DNA of 64,000 nucleotides from an uncultured Muribaculaceae bacterium (GCA_947381945.1 CANCXM010000013.1:1-64000); one strand, 5' to 3'; shown: positions 35,938 to 44,958, counted from the stretch's first letter. Program-made: numbers and translations. Notes: a model not told the origin generated them from the letters alone.

Positions 35938-37020
35938 ATGAGAATTTCAAAATTTCTGACATTGGCGGCTCTTCTCGGCTCCGCCCTCACGGTCTATGCC
36001 AAGGGGCAGGGCGTTTGGCTTGAGCAGAAACATGATTTCGGGGCTTTCGACGAGAGTCTCGGGACTGTCTATTGTGATTTCCGCCTTGTCAATGTTGGCG
36101 ATGAGCCGATAGCCATCATCGGTGCGCGCGCCAACTGCGGATGCACCCGTCCGGAATACTCCAAAGCACCGATTGCTCCGGGTGATACTGCCGTCATCCG
36201 TGTCGGCTTTGACCCGTCGGGCCGTCCCGGCAGATTCGGAAAATATGTCAATGTTGATCTTGATTGCGCTCCCAAACGTTCGCAACTGACCATACAGGGC
36301 ACCGTAATCGGAACGTCCAATACCCTAAAATCGCGTTTTCCGGTGTCGCTCGGCCCGATGAAACTGCGTTCGAAGATAATCGCCTACGGCGAGGTGCTTA
36401 AAGGCCACACGGCCGGACAGTTCCTTGAAGGCTACAATGCATCGGCCGATACTCTACGGCCGGTGGTTGGCAATCTGCCTCCTTATATAAAGGTGCTTGT
36501 TGAGCCGACTGTCGTGCCACCCGGCGACCGCTTCGTCATCTCGACCATCCTCAATGCCGATAAAATTGACGATTGGGGAGTGGTGACCGACTCAATGACT
36601 GTCGCGCCATCTGCAGCATCGCCCGAAAAGGTGACGGTGGAGACAGTGGCTATCATCGGTGAGGATTTCTCGGCGCTCACACAAAAGCAACGGGAAGAGG
36701 CGCCACGCCTCGATGCGGATGTCACTGCCCTTGACCTCAAACAGATACAGCGCGGTTCTGCGCCGATTACCCGCTCGTTTACCATCGCCAACAAGGGCAA
36801 GAGTCCTCTCATCATCCGCCGTATCAGTTGTCCGGACAAGGCCGTTAGTGTCAAGCTCAAGACCATGGAAATCAAGCCGGGCAAGAGCGCGAAGGCCGAA
36901 GTGACGGTGAATCCGGCCCTTCTTGGCGACAGCAAGCTCCTCAACGCACGAATCAATATCGTGGCCAATGACCCTGACCACCCCTCGACAATGGTGCGCG
37001 TGGTGGCGGAGGTCAAGTGA
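35938..37020 (+). CDS. DUF1573 exported protein, multi-domain
   Basis: This 360-residue exported protein is a paralogue of the gene before it. After a signal peptide comes a DUF1573 domain (about 28-125, with ANCGCTRPEYSKAPIAPGDTAVI), then further Ig-like segments, the last at about 260-360 (TIANKGKSPLIIRRISCPDKAVSVKL). Only the first domain keeps the CGC motif. The function is unknown; tandem Ig-like domains suggest a surface or periplasmic scaffold. MeaB follows 46 bp downstream. Confidence 0.83.
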   Translation: MRISKFLTLAALLGSALTVYAKGQGVWLEQKHDFGAFDESLGTVYCDFRLVNVGDEPIAIIGARANCGCTRPEYSKAPIAPGDTAVIRVGFDPSGRPGRFGKYVNVDLDCAPKRSQLTIQGTVIGTSNTLKSRFPVSLGPMKLRSKIIAYGEVLKGHTAGQFLEGYNASADTLRPVVGNLPPYIKVLVEPTVVPPGDRFVISTILNADKIDDWGVVTDSMTVAPSAASPEKVTVETVAIIGEDFSALTQKQREEAPRLDADVTALDLKQIQRGSAPITRSFTIANKGKSPLIIRRISCPDKAVSVKLKTMEIKPGKSAKAEVTVNPALLGDSKLLNARINIVANDPDHPSTMVRVVAEVK

Positions 37021-37066
37021 CCGCAGTCATCATATCCATCCCATCAACCCAAACAGCCTTAACCCC

Positions 37067-38158
37067 ATGGAACATATTGAAAACGATGAACAGTTCGGCG
37101 GTCTGACCGTCAATAAAGGTGTCAACCAGCCTCCGGTTGTCAACCCATATCTCCGTCCGCGCCGTCGGCGCGTGCTTCCCAACGCGGGAGAACTTGTAGA
37201 GGGAATTCTGAAAGGCGACATCACCACTCTCGCCCGTGCCGTCACTCTTGTAGAGAGCCTTTCTCCCGAGCATCAGGCCATCGCGCAGGAGGTGATTGAA
37301 AAGTGCCTTCCATATTCAGGAAAATCACGAAGGATAGGCATAACCGGTGTCCCCGGAGCGGGTAAGAGCACGTCGATTGACGTGTTCGGTCTTCATGTGC
37401 TCCGCAATGGCGGCAAACTCGCCGTGCTTGCAATCGACCCTTCGAGCGAACGCACCAAGGGGAGTATCCTCGGCGACAAGACCCGAATGGAGAAGCTCTC
37501 AGTCCACCCCGACGCTTTCATCCGCCCCAGTCCATCGGCAGGTTCACTTGGTGGTGTGGCCCGCAAGACCCGCGAGACAATAGTCCTCTGTGAAGCAGCC
37601 GGATTCAACAATATTTTCGTCGAGACCGTGGGAGTCGGGCAGAGCGAGACCGCAGTCCACTCGATGGTCGACTTCTTCCTGCTCATCCAACTTGCCGGTA
37701 CAGGTGATGAACTCCAGGGCATCAAGCGCGGAATCATGGAAATGGCCGACGGCATTGTCATCAACAAGGCCGACGGCGACAATATTCAGCGCGCGCAGTT
37801 GGCCCAGGCCCAATTCCGAAGTGCGCTCCACCTCTTCCCGCCGACAGCTTCGGGCTGGAGTCCGGAAGTGCTGACCTACTCAGGCTACTTCGAGCTTGGC
37901 ATTCCGGAAGTGTGGGACATGATTGACCGCTATTTCGCCTTTGTGGACGCAAATGGCTATTTCGAACGCAAACGCAGCGAACAGGCCCGCTACTGGATGT
38001 ATGAGACAATTGACGAACAGCTTCGCGCCCATTTCTACAACAATCCTGAAATCGAGCGGATGCTCGCCGAGCGTGAGGTGAGGGTGCTGAACAATCAGCA
38101 GTCGTCGTTCACAGCCGCCCGCGACATCCTCGACCACTACTTCGCCTCGAAATTCTGA
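37067..38158 (+). CDS. meaB: Methylmalonyl-CoA mutase-associated GTPase MeaB
   Basis: This G3E-family P-loop GTPase of 363 residues protects and loads the B12-dependent methylmalonyl-CoA mutase, which Bacteroidales use to make propionate. The P-loop GVPGAGKS lies at about 94-101, followed by LAIDPSS, ETVGVGQSE and VINKADGDN. I chose the ATG at 37067; an in-frame start at 36923 lies inside the DUF1573 gene and adds unrelated residues. The mutase genes are not in this window. A long hairpin lies at 38196-38320. Confidence 0.93.
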   Translation: MEHIENDEQFGGLTVNKGVNQPPVVNPYLRPRRRRVLPNAGELVEGILKGDITTLARAVTLVESLSPEHQAIAQEVIEKCLPYSGKSRRIGITGVPGAGKSTSIDVFGLHVLRNGGKLAVLAIDPSSERTKGSILGDKTRMEKLSVHPDAFIRPSPSAGSLGGVARKTRETIVLCEAAGFNNIFVETVGVGQSETAVHSMVDFFLLIQLAGTGDELQGIKRGIMEMADGIVINKADGDNIQRAQLAQAQFRSALHLFPPTASGWSPEVLTYSGYFELGIPEVWDMIDRYFAFVDANGYFERKRSEQARYWMYETIDEQLRAHFYNNPEIERMLAEREVRVLNNQQSSFTAARDILDHYFASKF

Positions 38159-38195
38159 GATTCATTCAGAGGATTCCGGATATAGATCCGGATTG

Positions 38196-38320
38196 ATGGA
38201 AAGGCACAAAAAGCCAGAAGGTCAGAATATACAAAAGTTTATAATCGTCAGTATTTGCGATTATTATAGGTAAAAACACTTTTGTTTCTTCTGACCTTCT
38301 GGCTTTTTGTGCCTTTCCAT
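38196..38320. repeat. Long hairpin after meaB built from CARAA words
   Basis: A perfect 32-bp stem (38196-38227 with 38289-38320) extends inward with mismatches to about 44 bp around a loop of roughly 30 nt. The arms repeat CARAA words every 8-9 nt, as at 2926-3030 and 55709-55822. It lies between meaB and the Ntn hydrolase gene (both plus strand) and may end meaB transcription. A small TCCGGAT/ATCCGGA hairpin (38175-38192) precedes it. Confidence 0.88.
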
Positions 38321-38439
38321 TGACCTAATCCGCTATTCATACACTTTTTTACCGGATTTGTCCGAACATACTTGGGCCGGGAGGTGTTAATTACTCAAAA
38401 GCAAAACAACACCATCAACACCTCTCAATTTCAACTCTC

Positions 38440-39480
38440 ATGAAGTCAAAACTTATAGCTGCGGCTATGTCACTCGTAGCTTTAGCAGGTTTTCAGAATA
38501 CAGCCGAAGCATGTTCGCGTATACTTTACGTCGGAAATGACAGCCTGCGCATCGTCGGGCGCTCACTTGATTGGAAAACACCCATCCCAACAAATCTTTA
38601 TGTCTATCCCCGCGGAATGCATAAGGTAGGCAACACCCTTCCCGGCTCCGTTGAATGGACATCGAAATATGGTGCCATTTACGCTGTCGGCTATGACGGC
38701 GGCGTCACGGAAGGCATGAATGAAAAGGGTCTTGTTGTCAACGGACTCTTTTGCAAAGGGACAGTATATGTCAACGATTCAACCATGCAGCGTCCACCAA
38801 TGTCGCTTGCAGTATTTCCCGCATGGCTCCTTGACCTCTGTGCTACCACTCCTGAGGCAGTAGCACTCCTGAGGGAGCATAACTTCAACATTTCCGGTGC
38901 GACATTTGATGGCGGTACCGTATCGACCCTTCACTGGGGTATCACTGACAGTCAGGGTCGGTCAGCAATGGTGGAGTTTGACCACGGCAATATCAAGATT
39001 TATGAAGGACAGGATATTCCCGTGCTTACCAACGACCCGACTTTCCCGCAGATGAATGCCATCAACGACTATTGGGTGAAAAAGGGTGGTACACACACAC
39101 TGCCCGGCACTGTTTCCAGTCCTGACCGTTTTGTGCGTGGCTACTTCTTTGACCATAATGTCGAGAAGACCGGTGATGCCGATCTCGGATTGTCAATTAT
39201 CCGTTCGATACTCTTCAATGTGTCGGTACCTTATACCTACACCGTCGAGGGAGAGGGTAACGTAAGTTCCACCCAGTGGCGCTCGTTTGCCAACATCCGC
39301 GATCTCCGCTACTATTTCGATGTGGTGACCAATCCCGGCATCTACTATGTCGACCTCAACAAATGTGATTTCCGTCCCGGAGCACCGGTCATGAAACTCG
39401 ACACATCCAAAAGTTCGGACTATGTCGGTGATGTGACTTCGAAACTCTTCAAGACGAAGCCGTTTGATCCGATGTATTGA
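38440..39480 (+). CDS. Choloylglycine-hydrolase-family Ntn hydrolase (possible bile salt hydrolase)
   Basis: This 346-residue member of the linear-amide C-N hydrolase family has a signal peptide ending at Ala24, after which Cys25 (EACSRILYVG) becomes the N-terminal nucleophile. Family residues visible include RSLDWK (Arg/Asp of the active site), GVTEGMNEKGLVVNGLF and STLHWGITDSQGRSAMVEF. The family covers bile salt hydrolases and penicillin V acylases, and substrate specificity cannot be settled from sequence alone. Export fits a Bacteroidales gut enzyme. It is a single-gene unit bounded by hairpins, with an 8-bp leader dyad (38381-38388 with 38417-38424). Confidence 0.87.
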   Translation: MKSKLIAAAMSLVALAGFQNTAEACSRILYVGNDSLRIVGRSLDWKTPIPTNLYVYPRGMHKVGNTLPGSVEWTSKYGAIYAVGYDGGVTEGMNEKGLVVNGLFCKGTVYVNDSTMQRPPMSLAVFPAWLLDLCATTPEAVALLREHNFNISGATFDGGTVSTLHWGITDSQGRSAMVEFDHGNIKIYEGQDIPVLTNDPTFPQMNAINDYWVKKGGTHTLPGTVSSPDRFVRGYFFDHNVEKTGDADLGLSIIRSILFNVSVPYTYTVEGEGNVSSTQWRSFANIRDLRYYFDVVTNPGIYYVDLNKCDFRPGAPVMKLDTSKSSDYVGDVTSKLFKTKPFDPMY

Positions 39481-39592
39481 TTCCATTGACACACTATAGT
39501 ATTTACAATCAACAATACACACCAATTCAGGAATTTCCCGAATACCCTTTCCTGAAACAAACTTTATCTTAGACTATAAACACACACACTTT

Positions 39593-39636
39593 CCGCCTTC
39601 ACATCCCAACGGTTGACCAAGTGAAGGCGGTTTTTT
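39593..39636 (+). terminator. Rho-independent terminator of the Ntn hydrolase gene
   Basis: CCGCCTTCAC (39593-39602) pairs perfectly with GTGAAGGCGG (39621-39630), followed by TTTTTT. It lies about 110 bp past the stop codon. Confidence 0.88.
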
Positions 39637-39680
39637 ATTGCTGTTTTCTGTAAAATCTGAAGTCCGGTTTCGTGTCAATG

Positions 39681-39713
39681 TTTTGTAATTGGAAGAAATT
39701 TTTAGTACTTTTG
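39681..39713 (+). promoter_or_regulatory. Promoter of the sorting-tail/lipid-kinase pair
   Basis: TTTTG (-33) at 39681-39685, a 20-nt spacer and TACTTTTG (-7) at 39706-39713 fit the Bacteroidota consensus exactly. The start site would be near 39720, about 14 nt before the ATG at 39734; this favours that start over an earlier ATG at 39689, which lies inside the promoter. Confidence 0.8.
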
Positions 39714-39733
39714 CAGAAATTAATCTCCGGCCT

Positions 39734-40054
39734 ATGCGTCAATTCGTTGTCATAGCGTTGTTTGTCCTTTCAGCACTGCTCCTGTCAGGAGCGGCTCCGC
39801 GCTGGGAGGCTGTCGATGCGCCCGGACGCATATTCACCGAGCAACGCAGTGATTCCGACCGGACCGAGGTGGCTGTGAGGGAAGGAGCGATTTATGTCAG
39901 CTCCCAGCATCAGGTCAGCATAAAGGTGTTCACGATACTCGGTCAGCTTATCTCGCAGGAGACCCTTCCTGCAGGTACCCACCGCCTTCAGATGAGTGCA
40001 AAAGGAATCTACATACTGAAAATAGGGACTACTACGCGACGCATAACAATTTGA
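39734..40054 (+). CDS. Small exported protein consisting mainly of a T9SS-type C-terminal tail
   Basis: This protein of 106 residues has a signal peptide (QFVVIALFVLSALLLSGA) and a C-terminal segment (about 55-106) that resembles the Por secretion-system sorting tail: VSIKVFTILGQLISQETLPAGTHRLQMSAKGIYILKIG ending in RRITI. Only about 30 residues separate the signal from the tail, so there is no cargo domain. It may be a degenerate sorted protein or a small adhesin-like module. The lipid kinase begins 17 bp downstream and is probably co-transcribed. Confidence 0.7.
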   Translation: MRQFVVIALFVLSALLLSGAAPRWEAVDAPGRIFTEQRSDSDRTEVAVREGAIYVSSQHQVSIKVFTILGQLISQETLPAGTHRLQMSAKGIYILKIGTTTRRITI

Positions 40055-40071
40055 TGCCCCCGTTATTGTAA

Positions 40072-41034
40072 ATGAAAGTACGTCTGATCATCAATCCCAT
40101 CTCCGGCACCCGCAACAAAGCCGGACTTGACCGCATGGTCGCTGACGCACTCAGCCCTCTTGGCTGGGAGCTTGAAGTTGTATATACAAAAGGTCACGGC
40201 GATGCCACGAGGCTTGCCCTCTCAGCCATAGAAAAAGGTTGCGACGTGGTTCTCGCTGCCGGTGGCGACGGCACAATCAATGAGACCGCTGCCGCACTGT
40301 GTGGCACAGGAGTGGTGCTTGGCATACTCCCGTGTGGTTCCGGCAATGGGCTTGCCCGCCATCTCGGCATTCCTATCGACATCCGCGAGGGACTGAAAGT
40401 GATTCTTGAAAATCACCCCGAGGATATAGACTACGGTACGGTTAACGACAGTAAATTTTTCTGTACCTTCGGCGTCGGCTTCGATGCAGCAGTGAGTGCT
40501 GCTTTCGCGCGAAAGAAAACCAGAGGTAAATTAACTTATATCCAAAGCACGTTCGAGACATACGCCAACTACGAACCGGAATACTACACCATCAGTGCCA
40601 ACGGCAAGAAGTTGACCGAGAAGGCTTTTCTTGTTGCCGTGTGCAATGCCTCTCAGTATGGCAACAATGCTTATATAGCTCCGAGTGCGGCTATCAATGA
40701 TGGTCTGCTTGACGTGACCATCATTCATGCGGGTAATACACTGTCTACAGCTCTGGTGGGAGTCGATATGCTGACCGGCCTGATTGAGCGAAATATGCTC
40801 ATCCATACATTCCGCACGGATAATATCATCATTGAGCGTGAGCGCCGTGGCCCGTCGCATCTCGATGGCGAACCGCTCGAAATGACCGACCATCTCGACA
40901 TTCGCTGTCATCACAACGGTCTCAGGGTATTTACACCGAAGACAGTGCGCCCCTTCAAACCCATCCTCACCCCGGTCACGGCCATGTTCAACGATTTCAA
41001 ACTCGCCGTCTCAAACCTTTTCCAGAAAGCATAG
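40072..41034 (+). CDS. Diacylglycerol/sphingosine kinase-family lipid kinase
   Basis: This 320-residue member of the DAGK catalytic family (YegS/BmrU-like) phosphorylates a lipid hydroxyl, probably diacylglycerol or a sphingoid base. The nucleotide motif GGDGTINETAAAL (about 64-76) and PCGSGNGLARHLGI (about 87-100) are intact, and the C-terminal beta domain shows SHLDGEPLE. Sphingolipid producers of Bacteroidales carry this family, but specificity cannot be read here. Confidence 0.9.
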   Translation: MKVRLIINPISGTRNKAGLDRMVADALSPLGWELEVVYTKGHGDATRLALSAIEKGCDVVLAAGGDGTINETAAALCGTGVVLGILPCGSGNGLARHLGIPIDIREGLKVILENHPEDIDYGTVNDSKFFCTFGVGFDAAVSAAFARKKTRGKLTYIQSTFETYANYEPEYYTISANGKKLTEKAFLVAVCNASQYGNNAYIAPSAAINDGLLDVTIIHAGNTLSTALVGVDMLTGLIERNMLIHTFRTDNIIIERERRGPSHLDGEPLEMTDHLDIRCHHNGLRVFTPKTVRPFKPILTPVTAMFNDFKLAVSNLFQKA

Positions 41035-41296
41035 TTACCGTCAAGAACCACTATTGACGCAGTATCGGCTACAGTACATGGATGGATTCTCCGGATGGTT
41101 GATTAGCGGTCCCAATCCACTATAGATGATAGATGCTCGTCAGCTATGGTGTGCAAATAGCTTCTCCGGATGGTTGATGTCCTGTCGGACACCCCCTGAT
41201 TGGGAGCCTTGAGGTCCCTCGACCCCGAGGGCAGCGACAGTGTCGGGGATTACGAAAAAAGTGGTGTCCGACAGGGCACCACTAATTGGATATAAT
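41035..41296. other. Intergenic region with nested repeats, possible element remnant
   Basis: A 17-bp direct repeat (TTCTCCGGATGGTTGAT) is at 41087-41103 and 41162-41178. A 13-bp inverted repeat (CCTGTCGGACACC at 41181-41193, complement at 41263-41275) encloses a small CCCTCG/CGAGGG hairpin (41216-41231). There is no reading frame of note. It resembles a non-coding repeat element or decayed mobile DNA. Confidence 0.6.
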
Positions 41297-41380
41297 CTTT
41301 AGTACGTTATCTTTAGTACTTTATCCTTGATACTTAATCCTTAATACTTTATCCTTAATCCTTTATACTTATTACTTAAC
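41297..41380. repeat. Twelve in-register heptamers (consensus MYTTWAT)
   Basis: The stretch divides without gaps into 12 heptamers such as CTTTAGT, ACTTTAT, CCTTAAT, ACTTAAT and CCTTTAT. It ends 6 bp before the stop codon of the DUF4294 gene. Unlike other arrays here it has no clear inverted partner. Confidence 0.9.
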
Positions 41381-41386
41381 CGAAGG

Positions 41387-42052
41387 TTACAGTTGTCCGA
41401 GTTCGACCATTGTGGCGACGCGTTCGACTATCGCATCCTTGCGGTCGGTGTCCGGTTTGTAGCCGGTCTTGAGGTTCACACCGAAGATGCGGCCGAAGGT
41501 CTGCCAGAAGCTTGCGCGGAATGAGCCGAGGAAGGCTTTGAGGATATTGTAGCTCGATTGGTTGGTCTCGCGGTTGATGAGCTTGATAAGCATCTGAGCT
41601 TGCGATTTGGTGAATTTCTTAAGCACAGGCTTGTATTGTTCAAACACAGCTCCTTCCATCTTTTTCAGGTGTTCCTCGCGTTCCTGCTGGGTGGGGAATG
41701 TTTCGATATATTCGTAGGTCTCAATCAGAGTCTCGCAGATGAGCTTTGCGTATGGGAGGGTCTTCTTCACATCGCGCACCGTCTTCCAGTAGAATTCCTC
41801 CTCTTTCTTATTCTTGAACTTCAGGGGAGGATAAACGGTCACGTCGGCGAGCACAAGCATGAGAGTGTTGTCGCCGTTCTCATCGTCAAAGAAATAGTAG
41901 CCCTGAAGCGGTTTGACGCGTCCGGAGCCTACTTTTATGTTAGAGGTATCATCATCGTTGTTATCGGCAGACATGACGGGACTGCTATATGCGCTGAGCG
42001 CACACAGAGCCGTCATGATTAGCGATAGGAGAAATCTATTGAATTGTGTCAT
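41387..42052 (-). CDS. DUF4294 exported protein
   Basis: This 221-residue protein has a signal peptide (LLSLIMTALCALSAYSSP) and matches DUF4294 (about 60-220; TLMLVLADVTVYPPLKFKNKKEEEFYWKTVRDVKKTLPYAKL). The function is unknown; conserved charged helices suggest a periplasmic protein. It lies 54 bp downstream of nadB on the same strand and converges with the lipid kinase. Confidence 0.83.
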   Translation of the reverse strand: MTQFNRFLLSLIMTALCALSAYSSPVMSADNNDDDTSNIKVGSGRVKPLQGYYFFDDENGDNTLMLVLADVTVYPPLKFKNKKEEEFYWKTVRDVKKTLPYAKLICETLIETYEYIETFPTQQEREEHLKKMEGAVFEQYKPVLKKFTKSQAQMLIKLINRETNQSSYNILKAFLGSFRASFWQTFGRIFGVNLKTGYKPDTDRKDAIVERVATMVELGQL

Positions 42053-42106
42053 ACATTATTATAACACACGAAACGATGTTTTTATTGTATCGGACTGCCT
42101 GTCATG

Positions 42107-43693
42107 TCAGTCTTTGGCCGGACCGTGGGGCACCGGAGGATAGTCGACCGTATAGTGCAGACCGCGCGATTCCTTGCGCTCCTTGGCCTGGCGCATGATA
42201 AGGTAGCCAACGTTGATGATGTTGCGCAACTCGCATATCTCACGCGACGCTTTCGACTGCTTGAAGAGTTTTTCGGTCTCCTCATAGAGGATGTCGAGGC
42301 GGTTCCATGCGCGGTCGAGGCGAAGGTTGGAGCGCACGATGCCGACGTAGGTACCCATGATCTGGTTGACCTCTTTGATGCTCTGGGTGATGAGTACCAT
42401 TTCCTCTGTGTGGCGCGTCCCTTCGTCGTTCCATTCGGGCACGTCGGTGCGGAAATCATAGTGTGAGGCATTGGCTGTGGCGTGGCGTGCGGCAGCGTCC
42501 GCATAGACAACAGCTTCGATGAGCGAGTTTGATGCAAGACGGTTGCCTCCGTGGAGACCTGTGCATGAACATTCACCGACAGCATATAGACGCTTGATGG
42601 ACGATTCGGCATTGCCATCGACCTTGATGCCTCCACAGAGGTAGTGGGCGGCGGGAGCGACGGGAATGTAATCTTTGGTGATGTCGATTCCGAGCGACAG
42701 GCACTTGGCGTAGATGTTGGGGAAGTGCTTCTTTGTCTCTTCGGGGTCCTTGTGGGTCACGTCGAGATAGACGTGGTCATCGCCGGTGAGTTTCATTTCC
42801 GAGTCGATGGCGCGCGCCACGATGTCGCGGGGTGCAAGTGAGAGACGCGGGTCATACTTGTGCATGAATTCCTCGCCTTTGAGGTTGCGGAGCACTGCGC
42901 CGTAGCCTCTCATTGCCTCTGTGATGAGGAAGTTAGGGCGGTCGCCGGGATGGTAGAGGGCAGTGGGATGGAACTGGATGAATTCCATGTCCTTGACGGT
43001 TCCCTTAGCGCGGTAGACCATAGCAATACCGTCGCCGGTGGCCACGAGGGGATTGGTAGTGGTCTGGTAGACGGCGCCGACACCGCCGGTGGCTATGAGT
43101 GTGATGCGTGAGAGGAAGGTGTCAACTTCGCCGGTATCGGTGTCAAGAACGTAGGCACCGTAGCAGGTGATGTCCTGGGTGCGGCGGGTGACAATCTTAC
43201 CCAGATGGTGCTGGGTTATGATTTCGATAGCGAAGTGATGCTCGAAAATATCAATGTTCTCGTTGGCTTTCACGGCCTCAATGAGCGACTCCTGGATTTC
43301 AAAGCCGGTGTTGTCGGCATGGTGCAGGATGCGGAATTCCGAATGTCCGCCCTCACGATGGAGGTCGAACGATCCGTCGGCCTTCTTGTCGAACTCGACA
43401 CCCCAGTTGATCAGTTCCCGGATCTGTTCGGGAGCTTCGGTAACCACCTTGCGGACCGCTTCGGGGTCGCTGAGCCAGTCGCCGGCAATCATGGTGTCGT
43501 TGATGTGTTTCTCGAAGTCGTCGACTTCAAGGTTTGTGACAGAGGCCACGCCGCCCTGGGCAAGAGCTGTGTTAGCTTCGTCAAGTGTGGTCTTGCAAAT
43601 GAGCGCCACGCGCCCCTTTGAAGCAACTTTCAGGGCAAAGCTCATGCCGGCTATGCCAGAGCCGATTACAAGATAGTCATACTTTCGTGTCAT
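42107..43693 (-). CDS. nadB: L-aspartate oxidase
   Basis: This flavoenzyme oxidises aspartate to iminoaspartate, the first step of NAD synthesis. It has 528 residues. The FAD-binding Rossmann motif is VIGSGIAGMSFALKVASKG (about 7-25), the substrate region includes HREGGHSEFRILHHADNTG, and MEFIQFHPTAL and GECSCTGLHGGNRLASNSL are the usual succinate-dehydrogenase-like signatures that distinguish this family. The partner genes nadA and nadC are not in the window. Confidence 0.95.
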   Translation of the reverse strand: MTRKYDYLVIGSGIAGMSFALKVASKGRVALICKTTLDEANTALAQGGVASVTNLEVDDFEKHINDTMIAGDWLSDPEAVRKVVTEAPEQIRELINWGVEFDKKADGSFDLHREGGHSEFRILHHADNTGFEIQESLIEAVKANENIDIFEHHFAIEIITQHHLGKIVTRRTQDITCYGAYVLDTDTGEVDTFLSRITLIATGGVGAVYQTTTNPLVATGDGIAMVYRAKGTVKDMEFIQFHPTALYHPGDRPNFLITEAMRGYGAVLRNLKGEEFMHKYDPRLSLAPRDIVARAIDSEMKLTGDDHVYLDVTHKDPEETKKHFPNIYAKCLSLGIDITKDYIPVAPAAHYLCGGIKVDGNAESSIKRLYAVGECSCTGLHGGNRLASNSLIEAVVYADAAARHATANASHYDFRTDVPEWNDEGTRHTEEMVLITQSIKEVNQIMGTYVGIVRSNLRLDRAWNRLDILYEETEKLFKQSKASREICELRNIINVGYLIMRQAKERKESRGLHYTVDYPPVPHGPAKD

Positions 43694-43761
43694 GGCAGTT
43701 GAAATGTGAGAAGCTGGAGTTTAATGGGGTTGGAGAGAGGTGGTCGTAGGTGATTTAAGTG

Positions 43762-44958
43762 TCATTTTATGGCTGCAAGTCCACCTTGTGCGGTTTCCTT
43801 GTAGATTGACGGGAGGTCGTGGCCTGTCTGTTTCATCACTTCAACAATTCGGTCGAAAGTGACTGAGTGACGGCCATCGGAGAACGATGCGTAGAGGTTG
43901 CTGTCGAGCGCGCGGGCGGCTGCGTAGGCGTTACGCTCGATGCATGGAATCTGCACGAGTCCGCAGACGGGGTCGCAGGTAAGTCCGAGGTGGTGTTCGA
44001 GGCCCATCTCGGCTGAGTATTCAATCTGGGCAGGCGTTCCTCCGAAGAGCTGGCTTGCAGCAGCGGCTGCCATCGCACATGCTACACCGACTTCGCCCTG
44101 ACAGCCGACTTCGGCTCCGGAAACCGATGCATTGTGCTTGACCACACTGCCGAAAAGTCCGGCCGTGGCGAGTGCACGCAGGATGCGCTTGTCGCTGAAT
44201 CCCTTGGAGGTCGAGAGATGGTAGAGGACGGCGGGGAGGACTCCGCATGAGCCACATGTGGGGGCGGTGACGATTTTTCCGCCCGATGCGTTCTCCTCAC
44301 TGACAGCGAGAGCGTAGGCATAGACGAGTCCGCGGCTGCGGAGGCTGTCGTTGTGCCCGGCGGCATGGAGATAGTAGCTGATGGCCTTTCTCCGGACTCC
44401 AAGACCTCCGGGAAGGACTCCTTCGGCTTCGATGCCGCGCTCGACGGCCTCTTTCATCACTCGCCACACTTCGGCGAGATAGTCCCACACATCGCTGTCC
44501 TCGCAGTCATTGACATATTCCCAAAAGCTTTTGCCTGTCTGTTTGGTCCAATCGAGTATGTCGGCGATTTTCTCCATCGCGTAGACATCTTTCACCACCG
44601 GACGTTCTTCCCCTTCATGGACAATGTCGCCTCCGCCTATCGAATAGACTGTCGAGGCTTCAAGCTCCTTCCCCTCGGCGTCAAACGCGCGGAATGTCAT
44701 GCCGTTGGGGTGGAAGGGTAGGAATATGTCGGGTTGCCAGATGATTTCAGTCGGGGCTATAGGAGTCAGTTCGCCAAGAATAGCCACATCAGTCATGTGA
44801 CCCTTTCCGGTGCCCGCGAGAGCACCGTAAAGGGTCACAGTAAATGATGCGGCGTCCCGGTGGCGGGAGCCAAACTCCTGGGCGGCTTTCAGAGGTCCCA
44901 TTGTGTGGGAACTCGACGGGCCGTGGCCTATTTTATAGAGTTGTTTGATTGATTCCAT
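43762..44958 (-). CDS. L-serine ammonia-lyase (iron-sulfur, single chain)
   Basis: This 398-residue serine dehydratase converts L-serine to pyruvate and ammonia. The alpha and beta regions are joined in one chain: an N-terminal beta-type domain (about 1-135, GPSSSHTMGPLKAA) and a catalytic alpha-type domain (about 160-398). The cysteines that hold the 4Fe-4S cluster are present in TCGSCGVLP, LTCDPVCGLVQIPC and nearby. Its start codon and the gpmI stop codon overlap by 1 bp, so translation is coupled. Confidence 0.94.
   Translation of the reverse strand: MESIKQLYKIGHGPSSSHTMGPLKAAQEFGSRHRDAASFTVTLYGALAGTGKGHMTDVAILGELTPIAPTEIIWQPDIFLPFHPNGMTFRAFDAEGKELEASTVYSIGGGDIVHEGEERPVVKDVYAMEKIADILDWTKQTGKSFWEYVNDCEDSDVWDYLAEVWRVMKEAVERGIEAEGVLPGGLGVRRKAISYYLHAAGHNDSLRSRGLVYAYALAVSEENASGGKIVTAPTCGSCGVLPAVLYHLSTSKGFSDKRILRALATAGLFGSVVKHNASVSGAEVGCQGEVGVACAMAAAAASQLFGGTPAQIEYSAEMGLEHHLGLTCDPVCGLVQIPCIERNAYAAARALDSNLYASFSDGRHSVTFDRIVEVMKQTGHDLPSIYKETAQGGLAAIK

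Noticed and set aside
36923..37066. N-terminal extension of MeaB
   Set aside because: It lies within the DUF1573 coding sequence in another frame and resembles no MeaB N-terminus.
41297..41380. CRISPR array
   Set aside because: Units are 7 bp with no spacers and there are no cas genes. The same holds for the other arrays in the window.
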